Assembly (NCBI GenBank): GCA_001566965.1
Contig: LSNW01000032.1
Location: 1 to 64,000 of the forward strand
Direction of reading: 5' to 3'
Length of the DNA: 64,000 nucleotides
DNA from: Methylothermaceae bacteria B42
Lineage (GTDB): Bacteria > Pseudomonadota > Gammaproteobacteria > Methylococcales > Methylothermaceae
Shown: positions 36,048 to 46,393 of the stretch, piece after piece
Layout of the letters: the number at the start of each line of letters is the position of its first letter
How positions within the stretch are numbered: position 1 is the first letter of the stretch
Position numbers and translations under genes: made by a program
Notes under the pieces: model-generated
Seen by the model: only the letters and a program-made list of their open reading frames with translations
Told to the model about the DNA's origin: nothing
Databases searched by the model: none

Positions 36048-36961
36048 TATTGATCCTCCTTGCGCAACATGGGGAACCCCAGCTTTTCACGGCTTTCGTA
36101 ATAGCATTGGGCGACGCCGCGGGCCAGTTCCCGGACTCTGAGGATATAGCGTTGCCGTTCGGTGACTGAAATGGCGTGGCGGGCATCGAGCAAGTTGAAC
36201 GTATGGGATGCCTTCAGCACCTGGTCGTAAGCGGGCAGGGGCAGATTTTGTTCAAGCAATTGCTGGCATTCGGCGGCATAGTGGTCGAAGCTTTGCAAAA
36301 GAAAATCCACGTTGGCGTGTTCGAAATTGTAAGCGGACATTTCCACTTCGTTTTGGTGGAAGACATCACCGTAGGTGATCACTTCATTGCCGTTGCGGCT
36401 CCAGACGAGATCGAAAACGCTTTCGACCCCTTGCAGGGCCATGGCGATTCTTTCCAGCCCATAGGTGATTTCGCCGCTGACTGGGCGGCAGTCGAGCCCG
36501 CCTACTTGCTGGAAATAGGTGAATTGAGTGATTTCCATGCCGTCCAGCCAGACCTCCCAGCCCAGTCCCCAGGCGCCCAGGGTGGGGGATTCCCAGTTGT
36601 CTTCCACGAAGCGGACATCATGCTCCAACAAATCGAACCCCAATTGGCGCAACGACTCCAAGTATAATTCCTGGATTTCCAGGGGGGACGGTTTGAGCAG
36701 CACCTGGAATTGATAATAATGTTGCAGGCGGTTGGGGTTTTCCCCATAGCGGCCATCGGTCGGCCGGCGGGAGGGTTGCACATAGGCAGTGCGCCAGGGT
36801 TCGGGTCCGATCGCCCGGAGAAAGGTGCCGGGATGAAAGGTGCCGGCGCCTACTTCCATGTCCATGGGTTGGAGCAGGGCGCATCCTTTGCCGGCCCAAT
36901 AATGCTGCAAGGCCAAAATGAGGTCTTGAAAGGTTTCGATGGTTGGAACAGTTTCCGCCAC
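36047..36961 (-). CDS. glyQ: Glycine--tRNA ligase alpha subunit
   Basis: Catalytic alpha subunit of glycyl-tRNA synthetase, forming glycyl-adenylate and charging tRNA-Gly with GlyS. Class II motifs are visible: [16 protein letters not shown] at the N-terminus, [19 protein letters not shown] (motif 2 region) and [12 protein letters not shown] (motif 3). 304 residues is the normal length. It opens the minus-strand operon and is divergent from lptE with a 43-base gap that must hold both promoters; no T-box-like leader is visible. Confidence 0.97.
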   Translation of the reverse strand: MAETVPTIETFQDLILALQHYWAGKGCALLQPMDMEVGAGTFHPGTFLRAIGPEPWRTAYVQPSRRPTDGRYGENPNRLQHYYQFQVLLKPSPLEIQELYLESLRQLGFDLLEHDVRFVEDNWESPTLGAWGLGWEVWLDGMEITQFTYFQQVGGLDCRPVSGEITYGLERIAMALQGVESVFDLVWSRNGNEVITYGDVFHQNEVEMSAYNFEHANVDFLLQSFDHYAAECQQLLEQNLPLPAYDQVLKASHTFNLLDARHAISVTERQRYILRVRELARGVAQCYYESREKLGFPMLRKEDQ

Positions 36962-37004
36962 GGTGTCTCGCTGATGGATTAAAAAGCGGTATTATACGTC
37001 AGTT

Positions 37005-37535
37005 ATGGACCAAACATCTCGCCTAAATTTGATGAAATTTTTACTGATCGCATGGTTATTGTTATTGACTGGCTGCGGTTTCCACTTGCGGGGCGCGGTG
37101 GAACTGCCCCAGGATAAGCGCCGGATTGCACTGCAAGGCATTCCCATGAACCACCCGGTAGCCCGGGATTTGAGCCAAATGTTGGCTTTTTCCAAGGCCC
37201 GGTTGGTGGCAGATCCCGCCAAGGCCGACGTGGTGCTCAGAATTTTGGAGATTCGCCAGGATCGGCGGGTGTTGTCTCTGGACGAGAACGGCAAGGCCAT
37301 CGAATTTGAGTTGATTTACCGGATACGCTTCAATTTGCTTACCCCGGATAACAAAACAATTCTGCCGCCCCAGTTGGTGGATTTGCACCGTAATTATCTC
37401 AATACTCAGTTGCAAGTGATTGGCAAGGCCCAGGAAGAAAGCCTCTTGCGCCAGGAAATGCGGCGGGAGGCGGTGAGAACGATTTTGCGCCGGATGCAAA
37501 CGGCGCTGAGCGCTCAGCCTTCCCATGCAAGTTAA
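37005..37535 (+). CDS. lptE: LPS-assembly lipoprotein LptE
   Basis: LptE plugs the LptD barrel at the outer membrane and helps insert LPS. A lipoprotein signal with lipobox LLTGC is followed by the family's GFHLRGAVELP start of the mature protein. The 160-odd-residue mature domain is short and beta/alpha, and has no other membrane span. Two starts are possible: ATG 37005 (Cys at residue 24) or ATG 37032 (Cys at residue 15); a TATTAT box only ~14 bases before 37005 argues for a very short leader or the downstream start. It overlaps holA by 11 bases, as is typical. Confidence 0.9.
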   Translation: MDQTSRLNLMKFLLIAWLLLLTGCGFHLRGAVELPQDKRRIALQGIPMNHPVARDLSQMLAFSKARLVADPAKADVVLRILEIRQDRRVLSLDENGKAIEFELIYRIRFNLLTPDNKTILPPQLVDLHRNYLNTQLQVIGKAQEESLLRQEMRREAVRTILRRMQTALSAQPSHAS

Positions 37536-38565
37536 GCCTGAACAATTGCCAAATTTGTTGCGCAAGGGCTTGGCGCCGGTTTATCTCCTTTATGGCGATG
37601 AACCTTTGCAATTGACCGAAGCAGCCGATGCCGTGCGTAGTGCCTGCCGCGAGCAAGGCTGTGAGGACCGGCAAGTGCATACGGTGATGCCGGGGTTTGA
37701 CTGGAATCTTTTGGCCGCGGACAGCGACACCTTGTCCCTTTTCGGCGGCAAACGCTTGCTGGATTTGCGTGTGCCGGAAGGCAAGGTAGGCAACGAGGGC
37801 GCCCGGTTTTTAAGCGCCTACGCCAAGAGTCCGCCTGCCGATACTGTTTTGCTGGTGACTGCCGAAAACCCACCCTCGGCCATTTCAAAGGCACAGTGGT
37901 TCAAGCGCCTGGAAAGCTGTGGCGTGGCTGTCAGGGTCTGGCCGCTGTCGGGCCAGGCCTTGATAGCCTGGTTGCGCAATCGGGCGTCGGAAAAGGGTTT
38001 GCAACTGGCGCACGAAGCGTTGCAGTTGTTGGCCCAACGGACCGAAGGCAATCTGCTGGCTGCGGCCCAGGAAATTGACAAAATCCACGTGCTTCACGGC
38101 CCTGGCCTGATTGATGAGGCGGCGGTCAGAGACATGGTTGCCGACAGCGCCCGCTATGATGTTTTCGACTTGACCGAAGCTGTTTTGGCGGGTCAGGTGG
38201 CCCGGGTGGACCGTACCCTGGCCGGTTTGGCCTCGGAAGGGATCGCCAGCGCTGTGGTATTATGGGCCATTACCCGTGAAATCCGCTTGCTGCTGCAATT
38301 TTCAGACGCGCGCAAGCAAGGTGTGTCGATGATTGACACCGCCCGCAAATTGCGGGTATGGGATCAACGCCGCCGGCTGGTGGAAAAAGCCCTTGGCCGC
38401 CTGGATGTGAAGCGATTGCACGAGGCGCTGCTGACCGCCGCCAGGATTGACAGAATCATCAAGGGCCAGATGCCGGGCAGTCCGTGGGATGGCCTGCGGG
38501 GATTGTGTCTGATGCTGGCCTCGGGAAATTCAAGATCATGTCCAAGTCAGGCAATAGCTATATAG
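37525..38565 (+). CDS. holA: DNA polymerase III subunit delta
   Basis: Delta subunit of the clamp loader, which opens the beta sliding clamp. The N-terminal domain begins with LAPVYLLYGDEPLQLTEAADAVR, the beta-binding and DnaA-like AAA-type fold, without a functional Walker A as in the family. The C-terminal collar domain ends near PWDGLRGLCLMLA. 346 residues agrees with E. coli (343). The lptE-holA overlap is conserved; nadD, which often follows, is here displaced by a toxin-antitoxin pair and proA. Confidence 0.94.
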   Translation: MQVKPEQLPNLLRKGLAPVYLLYGDEPLQLTEAADAVRSACREQGCEDRQVHTVMPGFDWNLLAADSDTLSLFGGKRLLDLRVPEGKVGNEGARFLSAYAKSPPADTVLLVTAENPPSAISKAQWFKRLESCGVAVRVWPLSGQALIAWLRNRASEKGLQLAHEALQLLAQRTEGNLLAAAQEIDKIHVLHGPGLIDEAAVRDMVADSARYDVFDLTEAVLAGQVARVDRTLAGLASEGIASAVVLWAITREIRLLLQFSDARKQGVSMIDTARKLRVWDQRRRLVEKALGRLDVKRLHEALLTAARIDRIIKGQMPGSPWDGLRGLCLMLASGNSRSCPSQAIAI

Positions 38566-38579
38566 CAAAAGGTAAATCC

Positions 38580-38804
38580 ATGAATACCAAACATCTGATT
38601 GATGAAGCAATATCCCTTCCTGTGGAAAAACGCGTATTGATGGTTGATTTACTGCTCCGTAGCTTAAATCAACCGGAATCTGAAATTGATGAAATCTGGG
38701 CTGAAGAGGCAAAACGTCGTCTTGCAGATCTTAGATCCAAGCGAGTAGAGGCGATACCGGGAGACGAGGTTTTCAAGAAGGTCTGGAAAAGATTCGAGAA
38801 ATGA
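38580..38804 (+). CDS. Addiction-module antitoxin (TIGR02574-like)
   Basis: A 74-residue antitoxin component. The pattern LIDEAISLPVEKRVLMVDLLLRSL and the ending EAIPGDEVFKKVWKR match the addiction-module component family that pairs with ParE/RelE toxins; the C-terminal GDEVF stretch is the usual toxin-contact segment. The ATG at 38580 is preceded by AAAGGT. The stop overlaps the toxin start by 4 bases. The base composition is more AT-rich than the flanking holA and proA, fitting acquisition. Confidence 0.85.
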   Translation: MNTKHLIDEAISLPVEKRVLMVDLLLRSLNQPESEIDEIWAEEAKRRLADLRSKRVEAIPGDEVFKKVWKRFEK

Positions 38805-39106
38805 ACTTTTCCTTTCACCCCGAAGCAGAGGAAGAATTAAATGAAGCAATAGATTACTATGAGGAAATTGAACCTGGTTTGGGTTATGACTTCGCATTGG
38901 AAGTTTTTTCAGCTATCAGCCGGGCGGTTGAATTTCCAAAGGCTTGGGCGGTCCTGGAAGGAGATGTCAGAAGGTCTTTGGTAAGCCGGTTTCCCTATGG
39001 GGTTCTGTATTCAGAGGTTGATAACGAGATATTCGTATTGGCAGTGATGAATCTGCATCGGGAACCGGGATATTGGAAGAAAAGGAAGGAGGGCAGACAG
39101 GAATGA
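38801..39106 (+). CDS. RelE/ParE family toxin
   Basis: A 101-residue toxin of the ParE/RelE fold. Visible family pattern: FHPEAEEELNEAIDYYEE at the N-terminus, LGYDFALEVFSAI helix, then RSLVSRFPYGVLYSEVDNEIFVLAVMNLHREPGYW, with the Arg-rich and aromatic strands of the ParE type. It is translationally coupled to the antitoxin. ParE homologues poison gyrase, RelE homologues cut mRNA; the YYEE plus HREPGYW form leans to ParE, but the target is not certain. Confidence 0.88.
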   Translation: MNFSFHPEAEEELNEAIDYYEEIEPGLGYDFALEVFSAISRAVEFPKAWAVLEGDVRRSLVSRFPYGVLYSEVDNEIFVLAVMNLHREPGYWKKRKEGRQE

Positions 39107-39194
39107 CTTACAATATTAAGTGACCGGATATCCGGATCAAGAAGGTATTCCCATAGTAGGTAATGTCCTAATTAAGCAGGTGCTAATCAAAAAA

Positions 39195-40457
39195 ATGATT
39201 GAAGACATCCAAAACTACATGACCGCCGTTGGCGAGAAAGCCAAAAGGGCATCCCGCGCCATGGACCGGGCGGAAACTGGGCATAAGGATCAAGCGCTAT
39301 TGGCGATAGCGGACCAGATAGAATCCGGCCGGGATCGGATAAAGGCCGAAAACGCCAAGGATTTGGCCGCCGGCAAAGCGCGGGGCTTGAGCGCCGCCAT
39401 GCTCGACCGCCTGGAACTGACCGACAGCCGCATCGACGCCATGGCCGAAGGACTGCGCCAGATCGCCGCGCTTGCGGACCCGGTGGGGCAAGTCTCGGAT
39501 TTGAATTACCGCCCGTCCGGCATTCAGGTGGGAAAAATGCGAGTGCCTTTGGGGGTCATCGGCATCATTTACGAATCCCGTCCCAATGTCACCGTGGATG
39601 CGGCGGGCTTGTGCCTCAAGTCCGGCAATGCCTGTATTCTCCGGGGAGGCTCCGAATCCCTGCATTCCAACCAGGCCCTGGCCGCCTGCATCCGCGAAGG
39701 TCTGGAACAGGCGGGACTGCCCCAGGCAGCGGTGCAGGTGATCGAAACCACGGACCGGGCCGCCGTTGGCAAGCTGTTGAAGATGGACCAGTACGTGGAC
39801 GTGATTGTGCCCAGGGGCGGCAAGGGACTGATAGAAAGAATCATCGCCGAATCCCGGATTCCAGTGATCAAGCATCTGGACGGCATCTGCCACGTTTACA
39901 TCGATGACCGGGCGGATTTGCAAAAGGCGCTGGATATCGCCTTCAACGCCAAAACCCAGCGCTTTGGCGTTTGCAATGCCATGGAAACCCTGCTGGTGGC
40001 AGAAGGCATTGCCCCTCAAGTGTTGCCCCGGCTGGCGGACAGATTCCAGGAAGCCGGCGTGGAACTTCGCGGCTGTGAAAAAACCAGGGGATTGATTCCC
40101 CAGTGCCTTCCCGCCACCGACGAAGATTGGGCCACCGAATATCTGGCACCGATCCTCTCTATTCGCGTGGTTTCCGGCTTGGATGAAGCGATGGATCACA
40201 TTTACCGCTATAGCTCCAGCCACACCGAAGCCATTGTCACCGAGGATTACACCCGCGCCCGGCGTTTCTTGCGGGAGGTGGATTCCAGTTCGGTCATGGT
40301 CAACGCCTCCACCCGCTTTGCCGACGGTTTTGAGTATGGCCTGGGGGCTGAAATCGGCATCAGCACCGACAAACTCCACGCCCGGGGCCCGGTGGGGCTG
40401 GAAGGGCTGACCACGCAGAAATTCATCGTCCTGGGAGACGGCCAGATCCGCACCTGA
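39195..40457 (+). CDS. proA: Glutamate-5-semialdehyde dehydrogenase
   Basis: ProA (gamma-glutamyl phosphate reductase) makes glutamate-5-semialdehyde with NADPH in proline synthesis. The 420-residue product starts [20 protein letters not shown], as in the family. The catalytic Cys is in [13 protein letters not shown] near residue 256, and the C-terminal block [21 protein letters not shown] is diagnostic. A longer in-frame start at 39120 lacks homology. It overlaps nadD by one base. The AT-rich segment just upstream belongs to the toxin-antitoxin insertion. Confidence 0.96.
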   Translation: MIEDIQNYMTAVGEKAKRASRAMDRAETGHKDQALLAIADQIESGRDRIKAENAKDLAAGKARGLSAAMLDRLELTDSRIDAMAEGLRQIAALADPVGQVSDLNYRPSGIQVGKMRVPLGVIGIIYESRPNVTVDAAGLCLKSGNACILRGGSESLHSNQALAACIREGLEQAGLPQAAVQVIETTDRAAVGKLLKMDQYVDVIVPRGGKGLIERIIAESRIPVIKHLDGICHVYIDDRADLQKALDIAFNAKTQRFGVCNAMETLLVAEGIAPQVLPRLADRFQEAGVELRGCEKTRGLIPQCLPATDEDWATEYLAPILSIRVVSGLDEAMDHIYRYSSSHTEAIVTEDYTRARRFLREVDSSSVMVNASTRFADGFEYGLGAEIGISTDKLHARGPVGLEGLTTQKFIVLGDGQIRT

Positions 40458-41074
40458 TGATCGGCATTTACGGCGGCACGTTCGATCCGGTTCACTTCGG
40501 CCACCTGCGCACGGCGCTGGAAGTCAAGGAAGCCCTCGAACTGGAGCAAGTCCGTTTTATCCCCTGCCGCCTTCCCCCCCATCGCAACCCCCCGTTCTTC
40601 TCTCCGGAGCAGCGATTAAACTTTCTCCAAACCGCTACAGCAGATGAACCGGGATTCGTTGTGGACACCCGCGAACTCGACCGCCCCGGCCCTTCCTACA
40701 TGGTGGAAACGCTGGAATCCCTGCGACAGGATTTGGGCGAAACGCCCATTTGCCTGATTCTAGGATTGGACGCCTTTTTGGGTCTGCCCGGTTGGCACCG
40801 CTGGGAATCTTTGTTCGAACTGGCCCATCTGGTGGTGATGGACCGGCCGGGTTACCGCCCTGAATGGAAGAACCCTTTACGTTCTCATGTGACACAACGG
40901 ACGGAAAGTCAAGCACTTTCCCTGCATGAAATAGCTGCCGGAAAAATCTTCTTTCAGCCTGTCACCCACTTGGAAATTTCCGGGACTCAAATCCGCCAAT
41001 GTCTCAAACAAGGGAGAAGTCCCCGCTTTTTGACGCCGGATAAGGTGTTGTTGTTGATGTATCACCCGACCTGA
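40457..41074 (+). CDS. nadD: Nicotinate-nucleotide adenylyltransferase
   Basis: NadD adenylates nicotinate mononucleotide in NAD synthesis. GGTFDPVHFGHLRTALE at residue 5 contains the (T/H)xGH nucleotidyltransferase motif, and LEISGTQIRQCLKQG near residue 178 provides the ISSTxxR-like second motif. 205 residues is typical. Start and proA stop share the A of TGATG. No terminator hairpin was seen; decayed mobile DNA follows directly. Confidence 0.94.
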   Translation: MIGIYGGTFDPVHFGHLRTALEVKEALELEQVRFIPCRLPPHRNPPFFSPEQRLNFLQTATADEPGFVVDTRELDRPGPSYMVETLESLRQDLGETPICLILGLDAFLGLPGWHRWESLFELAHLVVMDRPGYRPEWKNPLRSHVTQRTESQALSLHEIAAGKIFFQPVTHLEISGTQIRQCLKQGRSPRFLTPDKVLLLMYHPT

Positions 41075-41362
41075 CCGCCCTGGGTGGATGGGGGTAATAC
41101 ACCTGTCATGATGTTGCCTTTTGGGGTAGGCAAAAGCGTGTTTTAAACGCTGAATTGAAGTCAGTGCAACCATCCACCTGCGCGCGAGAAGGCGAAATGA
41201 CTCAACGCCGAGCCAGCCCTGGATCAAGTTTATGGGTGTTCCTGTTAAGCGCCTTGGGCTTGAAGCCAATAGGCGATGTGCGGTGATAATTCGCCGTCGG
41301 TTAAAAGGCGGCCTGAATGGCCACCCCTCCTTACTCACAAATGCCAGCAGCCGCCAATAGCC
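41075..41362. other. Non-coding junction after nadD
   Basis: No convincing gene. All frames on both strands are broken or low in protein character, and the segment leads into the transposase tail at 41363. A frame on the minus strand (40877-41407) is long but is antisense to nadD for its first part and shows no family features. This is probably decayed inserted sequence. Confidence 0.4.
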
Positions 41363-41503
41363 TTTAGGGTCTACAATCATCAGATCCCCCAGAAGTCCCT
41401 GGGCCATATCTCACCCGTACAGGCCCTCAAACACTGGCAGGCCAAACGGTCAGAACTGTTCAAAAATCGTGTATATTTAATCTCACGGGGGCTTGATAAG
41501 TAA
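41363..41503 (+). pseudogene. C-terminal remnant of an IS481-type transposase
   Basis: The last ~46 codons of an integrase-core transposase survive: VYNHQIPQKSLGHISP followed by VQALKHWQAKRSELFKNRVY. The YNHxxPQKSLGHxSPVQALKxW pattern is the C-terminal signature of IS481/IS3-type transposases. The DDE catalytic core and start are absent, so this is a relic. Confidence 0.75.
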
Positions 41504-41560
41504 TAAAATAAATGATCTAAACAGATCAAAACGGAATGCGATTAGAAAGATGAGATTAAT

Positions 41561-42499
41561 ATGCAGGTAGATAGTGAATTACTTCCCGAAATTGAGTATG
41601 AACCTCCGCATTTCAATAAAGAGGGCCGCTTGATATGCTATTTCGGGTGGAACAATGACACCACTAAAGCCCTTCTCTCCAAAGTATTCACGACGTTGGA
41701 TCTGCGTGGAGGAGAGAGGTATGACTTCCGTATACCTAAGCTGGGGGCTAAAGCGCACGAATTGAAGGCACTGTCCCTGCATTGCAATGGTTTTCTAGAA
41801 GGGCTGGAGCAGTTCAGTAACATCGAAAGCTTGAGCGTTGGATCGTGGCCCAAAAATGGTCTTGATCTGACAATGTTCGGCAAGCTGAAATCGCTTTATA
41901 TTGATGCCGAAAAAAAGGCGGACAGGCAGTTATCCCGGCTGCCTTATCTTGAAGCTGTCTCGATTATTGGATACAGCGAGCAGGATTGTTTGGCTTTTTC
42001 TGGCATGAAATGCCTGCGCTCTCTTTTCTTTTCTCAAGGACGGCTGCGCACTTTGCAGGGACTTGAATCCTGCCCGTCACTTTCAAGCCTTGAGCTCGCA
42101 TACATCAGGAATCTCGAAGACTTAGAAACCATTCATGGGCTCGGCACGCTCGAGAACATCTGGTTGGAGAATCTTCCCAAAGTGGCGGGCAACCTGTCAC
42201 TCCAAAACTATCCAGGCATGAAATCGTTCTATGCATCAAAGGTTGATCTGGTCGTCGACCTGTCCGGTTTGCGCAACCTGAGAAGCGTGCAAAAATTATG
42301 GCTGAATGTGCCTTTTGAGGGCTTGGACTGGGAAGAGATTTTCATGTTGCCCGACATGAAGCTGGTCGGCATCAGTACGGAAGAGGGAATTCCAGGAGAT
42401 GAGGAATTCCATCTCTATGCTGAGCGACATGGAAAGCCGCTCAAGGAAATAGTACGGATTGGAAAAAGAAAGCCGAAAGGTGTCCAGTTGAAATTTTGA
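41561..42499 (+). CDS. Leucine-rich-repeat-like protein
   Basis: A 312-residue protein without signal peptide. From about residue 70 to 260 it shows ~22-residue periodic Leu patterns (LKALSLHCNGF, LEGLEQFSNIESLSVGSW, KLKSLYIDAE, LEAVSIIGY, LRSLFFSQG, LSSLELAYIRNLEDL, LENIWLENL, VQKLWLNV), characteristic of leucine-rich repeats. The C-terminus is short and basic (RIGKRKPKGVQ). AT-rich composition and a position between two transposase relics indicate transfer. Similar LRR-like orphans are found as immunity proteins near polymorphic toxins, but no toxin is visible here, so the role is open. Confidence 0.6.
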   Translation: MQVDSELLPEIEYEPPHFNKEGRLICYFGWNNDTTKALLSKVFTTLDLRGGERYDFRIPKLGAKAHELKALSLHCNGFLEGLEQFSNIESLSVGSWPKNGLDLTMFGKLKSLYIDAEKKADRQLSRLPYLEAVSIIGYSEQDCLAFSGMKCLRSLFFSQGRLRTLQGLESCPSLSSLELAYIRNLEDLETIHGLGTLENIWLENLPKVAGNLSLQNYPGMKSFYASKVDLVVDLSGLRNLRSVQKLWLNVPFEGLDWEEIFMLPDMKLVGISTEEGIPGDEEFHLYAERHGKPLKEIVRIGKRKPKGVQLKF

Positions 42500-42656
42500 G
42501 AAAGCATGCTCCGGTCTTTGCGAATGAAAATAATTTTGTTTGAAGAACACAGCCCGCTTGCAAGTTCTATACAGCATATTTATGGGTTTACTGGGTTAAT
42601 TCAGTGGGCAAGAATGTTTTTCCATCCGATACCATAGATCTAATGTAAATATCCAG

Positions 42657-43196
42657 ATGAGAAAAGAATTTGCCAAAGTATTACGGGATAAATTTGTTAA
42701 AGCAATGAAGGAACGATTTACTGAATTCGAAGCTATTAGTTTAAAAGGAAATCCGTATGTTTGGCCTGGAGAGCGTGTTTTTCTATGGAAGCCTACAGAT
42801 TCTCTTCACTGCTATGTAATACTTTCTGTGAGCCCGCAGTATGACGAATTTTATGTCCATGTGGGTTGGTCGAAGCTAGGTAGATTCCCTCACTTAGGGC
42901 GTGGCGTTTTTCGACCGACGAGAGAAAGACAAGAGTTCAACGAGGAGGAGTATCTCGTGAAGCTGTCCATGCTGTGTGGTGAGAATGATGGGTGGAGTGT
43001 TTCCGATATGACAGCACTTGGGGATTCCGAAACGCTGCCTGATTTTGAGAAGCTTGTAGAATCCCAGGTTAGAAATATACCGGCTACCACGGCAAGAGCG
43101 ATTGTATATCCGGTAGTCGAGAAAGCTCTTGATTGTTTGGAAAAAAAAGGTATCCCATATCTAAACGACTTCCTGGCTTATACAATCGAAAAGTGA
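42657..43196 (+). CDS. Hypothetical protein of the accessory patch
   Basis: A 179-residue protein with no recognised family. The N-terminus is a helix (MRKEFAKVLRDKFVKAMKERF), followed by beta-rich segments (RVFLWKPTDSLHCYVILSVS, EFYVHVGWSKLG) and a helical C-terminus. The overall layout, a helix plus an antiparallel sheet containing a Trp-Ser pair, recalls small immunity-type domains such as the DUF4304 group, but I cannot confirm this. It is AT-rich like its LRR-like neighbour, from which it is separated by 157 bases that show no gene. Confidence 0.55.
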   Translation: MRKEFAKVLRDKFVKAMKERFTEFEAISLKGNPYVWPGERVFLWKPTDSLHCYVILSVSPQYDEFYVHVGWSKLGRFPHLGRGVFRPTRERQEFNEEEYLVKLSMLCGENDGWSVSDMTALGDSETLPDFEKLVESQVRNIPATTARAIVYPVVEKALDCLEKKGIPYLNDFLAYTIEK

Positions 43197-43469
43197 TGTC
43201 GCGGCCGAGTAGAAGGAATACAAACAGCAGATGGAGCGACGTCGCAAGCTCTACTTTTGCGCGCATATAGAAATAGGGGATTTCGCGGTATTGCGATGAA
43301 CATCCACCAGCCGGGCCACCGAGAGTCAAGGGTCAGGTCTCACATTACAACATCCATAGGCCGTTATTTCAGGCGAGCCATATGGCATGATTATGGGAGA
43401 CTTGCCCCTTGATTCCAGCCGAATGGATCATGCCCGGCGCCCCATGCTTATCGGTTCCCCGGATACTTT

Positions 43470-43650
43470 ATTCCCGCTTGCGCGGGAATGACATTCGAGA
43501 TATTACAAAATGTTTTAGCGGGAATGACGGTGGAGAAGATTTCAGCCATTGCTGACAATGGCAAGGATGAAAGTATCCAACGGCGTAAAGCCTTCCTCCG
43601 TCATCCCGGGCGAATTCCCGCAAAGCGGGGGGAACGCCTGGAATCCAGAA
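43470..43650. repeat. Dispersed ATTCCCGC/GCGGGAAT hairpin repeats (dRS3-like)
   Basis: Three related elements lie close together: a perfect hairpin ATTCCCGC-4-GCGGGAAT at 43470-43489, a half-site GCGGGAATGACGG near 43518, and an imperfect hairpin ATTCCCGCAAAGCGGGGGGAA at 43614-43634, given here only as its position, followed by GGAATCCAGAA. The CGTCAT/ATGACG flanks and the GAATCCAG tail are typical of widespread short mobile repeats in proteobacteria. The rest of 43197-43749 has no gene. Confidence 0.65.
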
Positions 43651-43749
43651 CATGAACAGTCCAGCAGCAATTGTGTGGGGGACGCTTTCTAGATACGTTG
43701 GTACTGGCGGCGTAATTGGGTAAGAATTTTTCCGTTATTTGCTTCCTCG

Positions 43750-43995
43750 GTGCCGGTGCGCAAAATGATTTATACCACCAACGCGATTGAGAGTCTCCAT
43801 AACCGGATAAAAGGCCATTTTCCAGCGATGAAGCGGCAGCCAAACTTATCTTGCTGGCGCTCAGACACATCACGGCGGAATGGAAAAGCCCGTGGGAGGC
43901 TGGGCAGATGCCAAGGCACAGCTTGCTGCTTTGCTATGTCTCCCGGCCTAACCGCCGGGAGCGGATTGAAACTCAAGGGCAATGAACTCTTCTAA
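43750..43995 (+). pseudogene. Frameshifted IS256-type transposase remnant
   Basis: VRKMIYTTNAIESLHNRI at the start is the highly conserved IS256-family motif. The continuation moves to a second frame (SSDEAAAKLILLALRHITAEW) near base 43825 and to a third (GGWADAKAQLAALL) near 43890, so at least two frameshifts have broken it. Only the C-terminal ~80 codons remain; the catalytic core is missing. Confidence 0.8.
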
Positions 43996-44085
43996 TACTT
44001 TAATACCTGGCCAAGTATTTCCCGGTTTGATCACAGGAGCGGTTTGAAACTACATCCAGATCGACATACTGCGGAGAGAGGTGCC

Positions 44086-44502
<417 letters not shown>

Positions 44503-44508
44503 GGAGAG

Positions 44509-46320
44509 TTAATCGGCATCCAAAAAGCTGCGCAGCCCGTCGGAACGGGTAGGGTGGCGCAGTTTACGCAGGGCCTTGGCTTCTATTTGCCTGATCCGCT
44601 CGCGGGTGACATCGAATTGTTTGCCAACTTCTTCTAACGTATGATCGGTGTTCATGTCAATCCCGAAACGCATGCGCAAGACTTTGGCCTCCCGCGCCGT
44701 CAGGCTGGAGAGGACGCTTTGCATGGCTTCCCGCAGGCCTTCGATGGTAGCGGCTTCCACGGGAGAGAGCACCTTTGCGTCTTCAATGAAATCTCCCAAA
44801 TGAGAATCTTCGTCATCACCGATGGGCGTTTCCATTGAGATCGGCTCCTTGGCGATTTTCAGTACCTTCCTGACTTTATCTTCCGGCATTTCCATTCTTT
44901 CCGCCAGTTCCTCAGGCGTGGGTTCTCTGCCCATTTCCTGCAGCATTTGCCGGGATACCCGATTGAGTTTGTTGATGGTTTCAATCATGTGTACCGGAAT
45001 TCGGATGGTACGCGCCTGATCTGCAATGGAGCGCGTAATGGCCTGACGAATCCACCAAGTGGCGTAAGTTGAGAATTTATAACCCCGGCGGTATTCGAAT
45101 TTATCCACGGCTTTCATTAAACCGATGTTGCCTTCCTGGATCAGGTCAAGGAATTGCAGACCCCGGTTGGTGTATTTTTTGGCAATAGAAATAACAAGGC
45201 GCAAGTTAGCCTCAATCATTTCTTTCTTCGCCCGCCGCGCTTTTGCTTCGCCAATGGAAACCCGGCGATTAATGTCTTTAATTTGTTCTATGCCCAGGAA
45301 ATTGTCTTTTTCGACGACAGCTAGTTTGTGCTGAGCCTTTTTAATTTCTTCTTGGAATTCTTTGAGTACTTCGGCATACGGTTTTCCGGACTCAAGGTGT
45401 TGTTTCAACCACTGCGGGTCGCTTTCGTGGCCGATAAAGGTTTCAATAAACAACTTCCGGGGCATTCGCGCCTTTTTAACGCAAATATCGAGAATCATTT
45501 TCTCCTGGGCACGAATTTCACTTACCACCCGCGCAAGAATGGCGGACAACTCTTTGAAAAACTGTGGCGTTCTGCGGAATTCCATGAAGACTTTGGCCAA
45601 GTCGTCGTAAGCCTTCTGGGTTTTCTTGTCTTCATAGCCGTGTTGTTTCAGGCTTTTCAGTACCTTGTTGTAATGTTTCTTAAGTTGCTTCAACTTGTCT
45701 TTGACTTCGTCTGGGTCGGGCCCGGTATCCACCTCTGCAACTTCATCATCCTCATCCGCATCAGCCTCCGAAGAGGGTTTTGTCGGCACGATTGTCTCTA
45801 CCGGTTGAGACAAATCAATAAAGCCGGAAATCAAGTCGGTCATCTTGGCTTCGCCCGCCAAAGCCAATTCCAAAGAAGCAATGAAATGTTCGATGATGGC
45901 AGGAAAACGGGAAAGCGCTTCGGCAACCTGGTTTTGGCCTTCCTCGATGCGCATGGCGATTTCCAGCTCGTCCTCGCGGGTGAGCAATTCCACCGTTCCC
46001 ATTTCCCGCATGTACATGCGCACAGGGTCCGTGGTCCGGCCATATTCGTTATCCACTGACACTAGGGCAGCCGCCACCTCGGCGGCTTCTTCTTCGTCGC
46101 CAGTCACGACAACTTCCGGCAAGATCTCCGCATTCTCAGGGGGTTCTTCGAGAACTTCGATCCCCATGTCATTGATCATACTGATGATATCTTCCACCTG
46201 CTCAGGGTCGACGATTTCGCTGGGCAAGTGATCGTTGACTTCCACATAGGTCAAATAACCCTGCAGCTTGCCTCTGGCAATGAGTTCTTTAATTTGTGAC
46301 TGTTGCTGTTCTCGATTCAT
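44509..46320 (-). CDS. rpoD: RNA polymerase sigma-70 factor RpoD
   Basis: The primary sigma factor, 603 residues. Region 1.1 is at the N-terminus and the acidic non-conserved region lies about residues 170-240. Region 2 contains [17 protein letters not shown], used for -10 recognition and melting; region 3 follows [15 protein letters not shown]; and region 4 ends [20 protein letters not shown], the -35 helix-turn-helix. It ends 7 bases before the tRNA gene and follows dnaG by 73 bases on the minus strand, completing the rpsU-yqeY-dnaG-rpoD cluster. Confidence 0.97.
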   Translation of the reverse strand: MNREQQQSQIKELIARGKLQGYLTYVEVNDHLPSEIVDPEQVEDIISMINDMGIEVLEEPPENAEILPEVVVTGDEEEAAEVAAALVSVDNEYGRTTDPVRMYMREMGTVELLTREDELEIAMRIEEGQNQVAEALSRFPAIIEHFIASLELALAGEAKMTDLISGFIDLSQPVETIVPTKPSSEADADEDDEVAEVDTGPDPDEVKDKLKQLKKHYNKVLKSLKQHGYEDKKTQKAYDDLAKVFMEFRRTPQFFKELSAILARVVSEIRAQEKMILDICVKKARMPRKLFIETFIGHESDPQWLKQHLESGKPYAEVLKEFQEEIKKAQHKLAVVEKDNFLGIEQIKDINRRVSIGEAKARRAKKEMIEANLRLVISIAKKYTNRGLQFLDLIQEGNIGLMKAVDKFEYRRGYKFSTYATWWIRQAITRSIADQARTIRIPVHMIETINKLNRVSRQMLQEMGREPTPEELAERMEMPEDKVRKVLKIAKEPISMETPIGDDEDSHLGDFIEDAKVLSPVEAATIEGLREAMQSVLSSLTAREAKVLRMRFGIDMNTDHTLEEVGKQFDVTRERIRQIEAKALRKLRHPTRSDGLRSFLDAD

Positions 46321-46393
46321 ATATCTAGATCTACCCTAAGGATGAAGCCGTCTCAGCAGAGAAACGGTAAATAATAACCTGACCATGGCCCAT

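Noticed and set aside
39297-40379. 360-codon open frame opposite proA
   Set aside because: Composition is that of an antisense frame with unusual His/Gly/Phe content; proA is certain by catalytic motifs.
40877-41407. Long minus-strand open frame (176 codons) after nadD
   Set aside because: It is antisense to nadD for its first part, has no ribosome binding site or family features, and runs into the transposase remnant.
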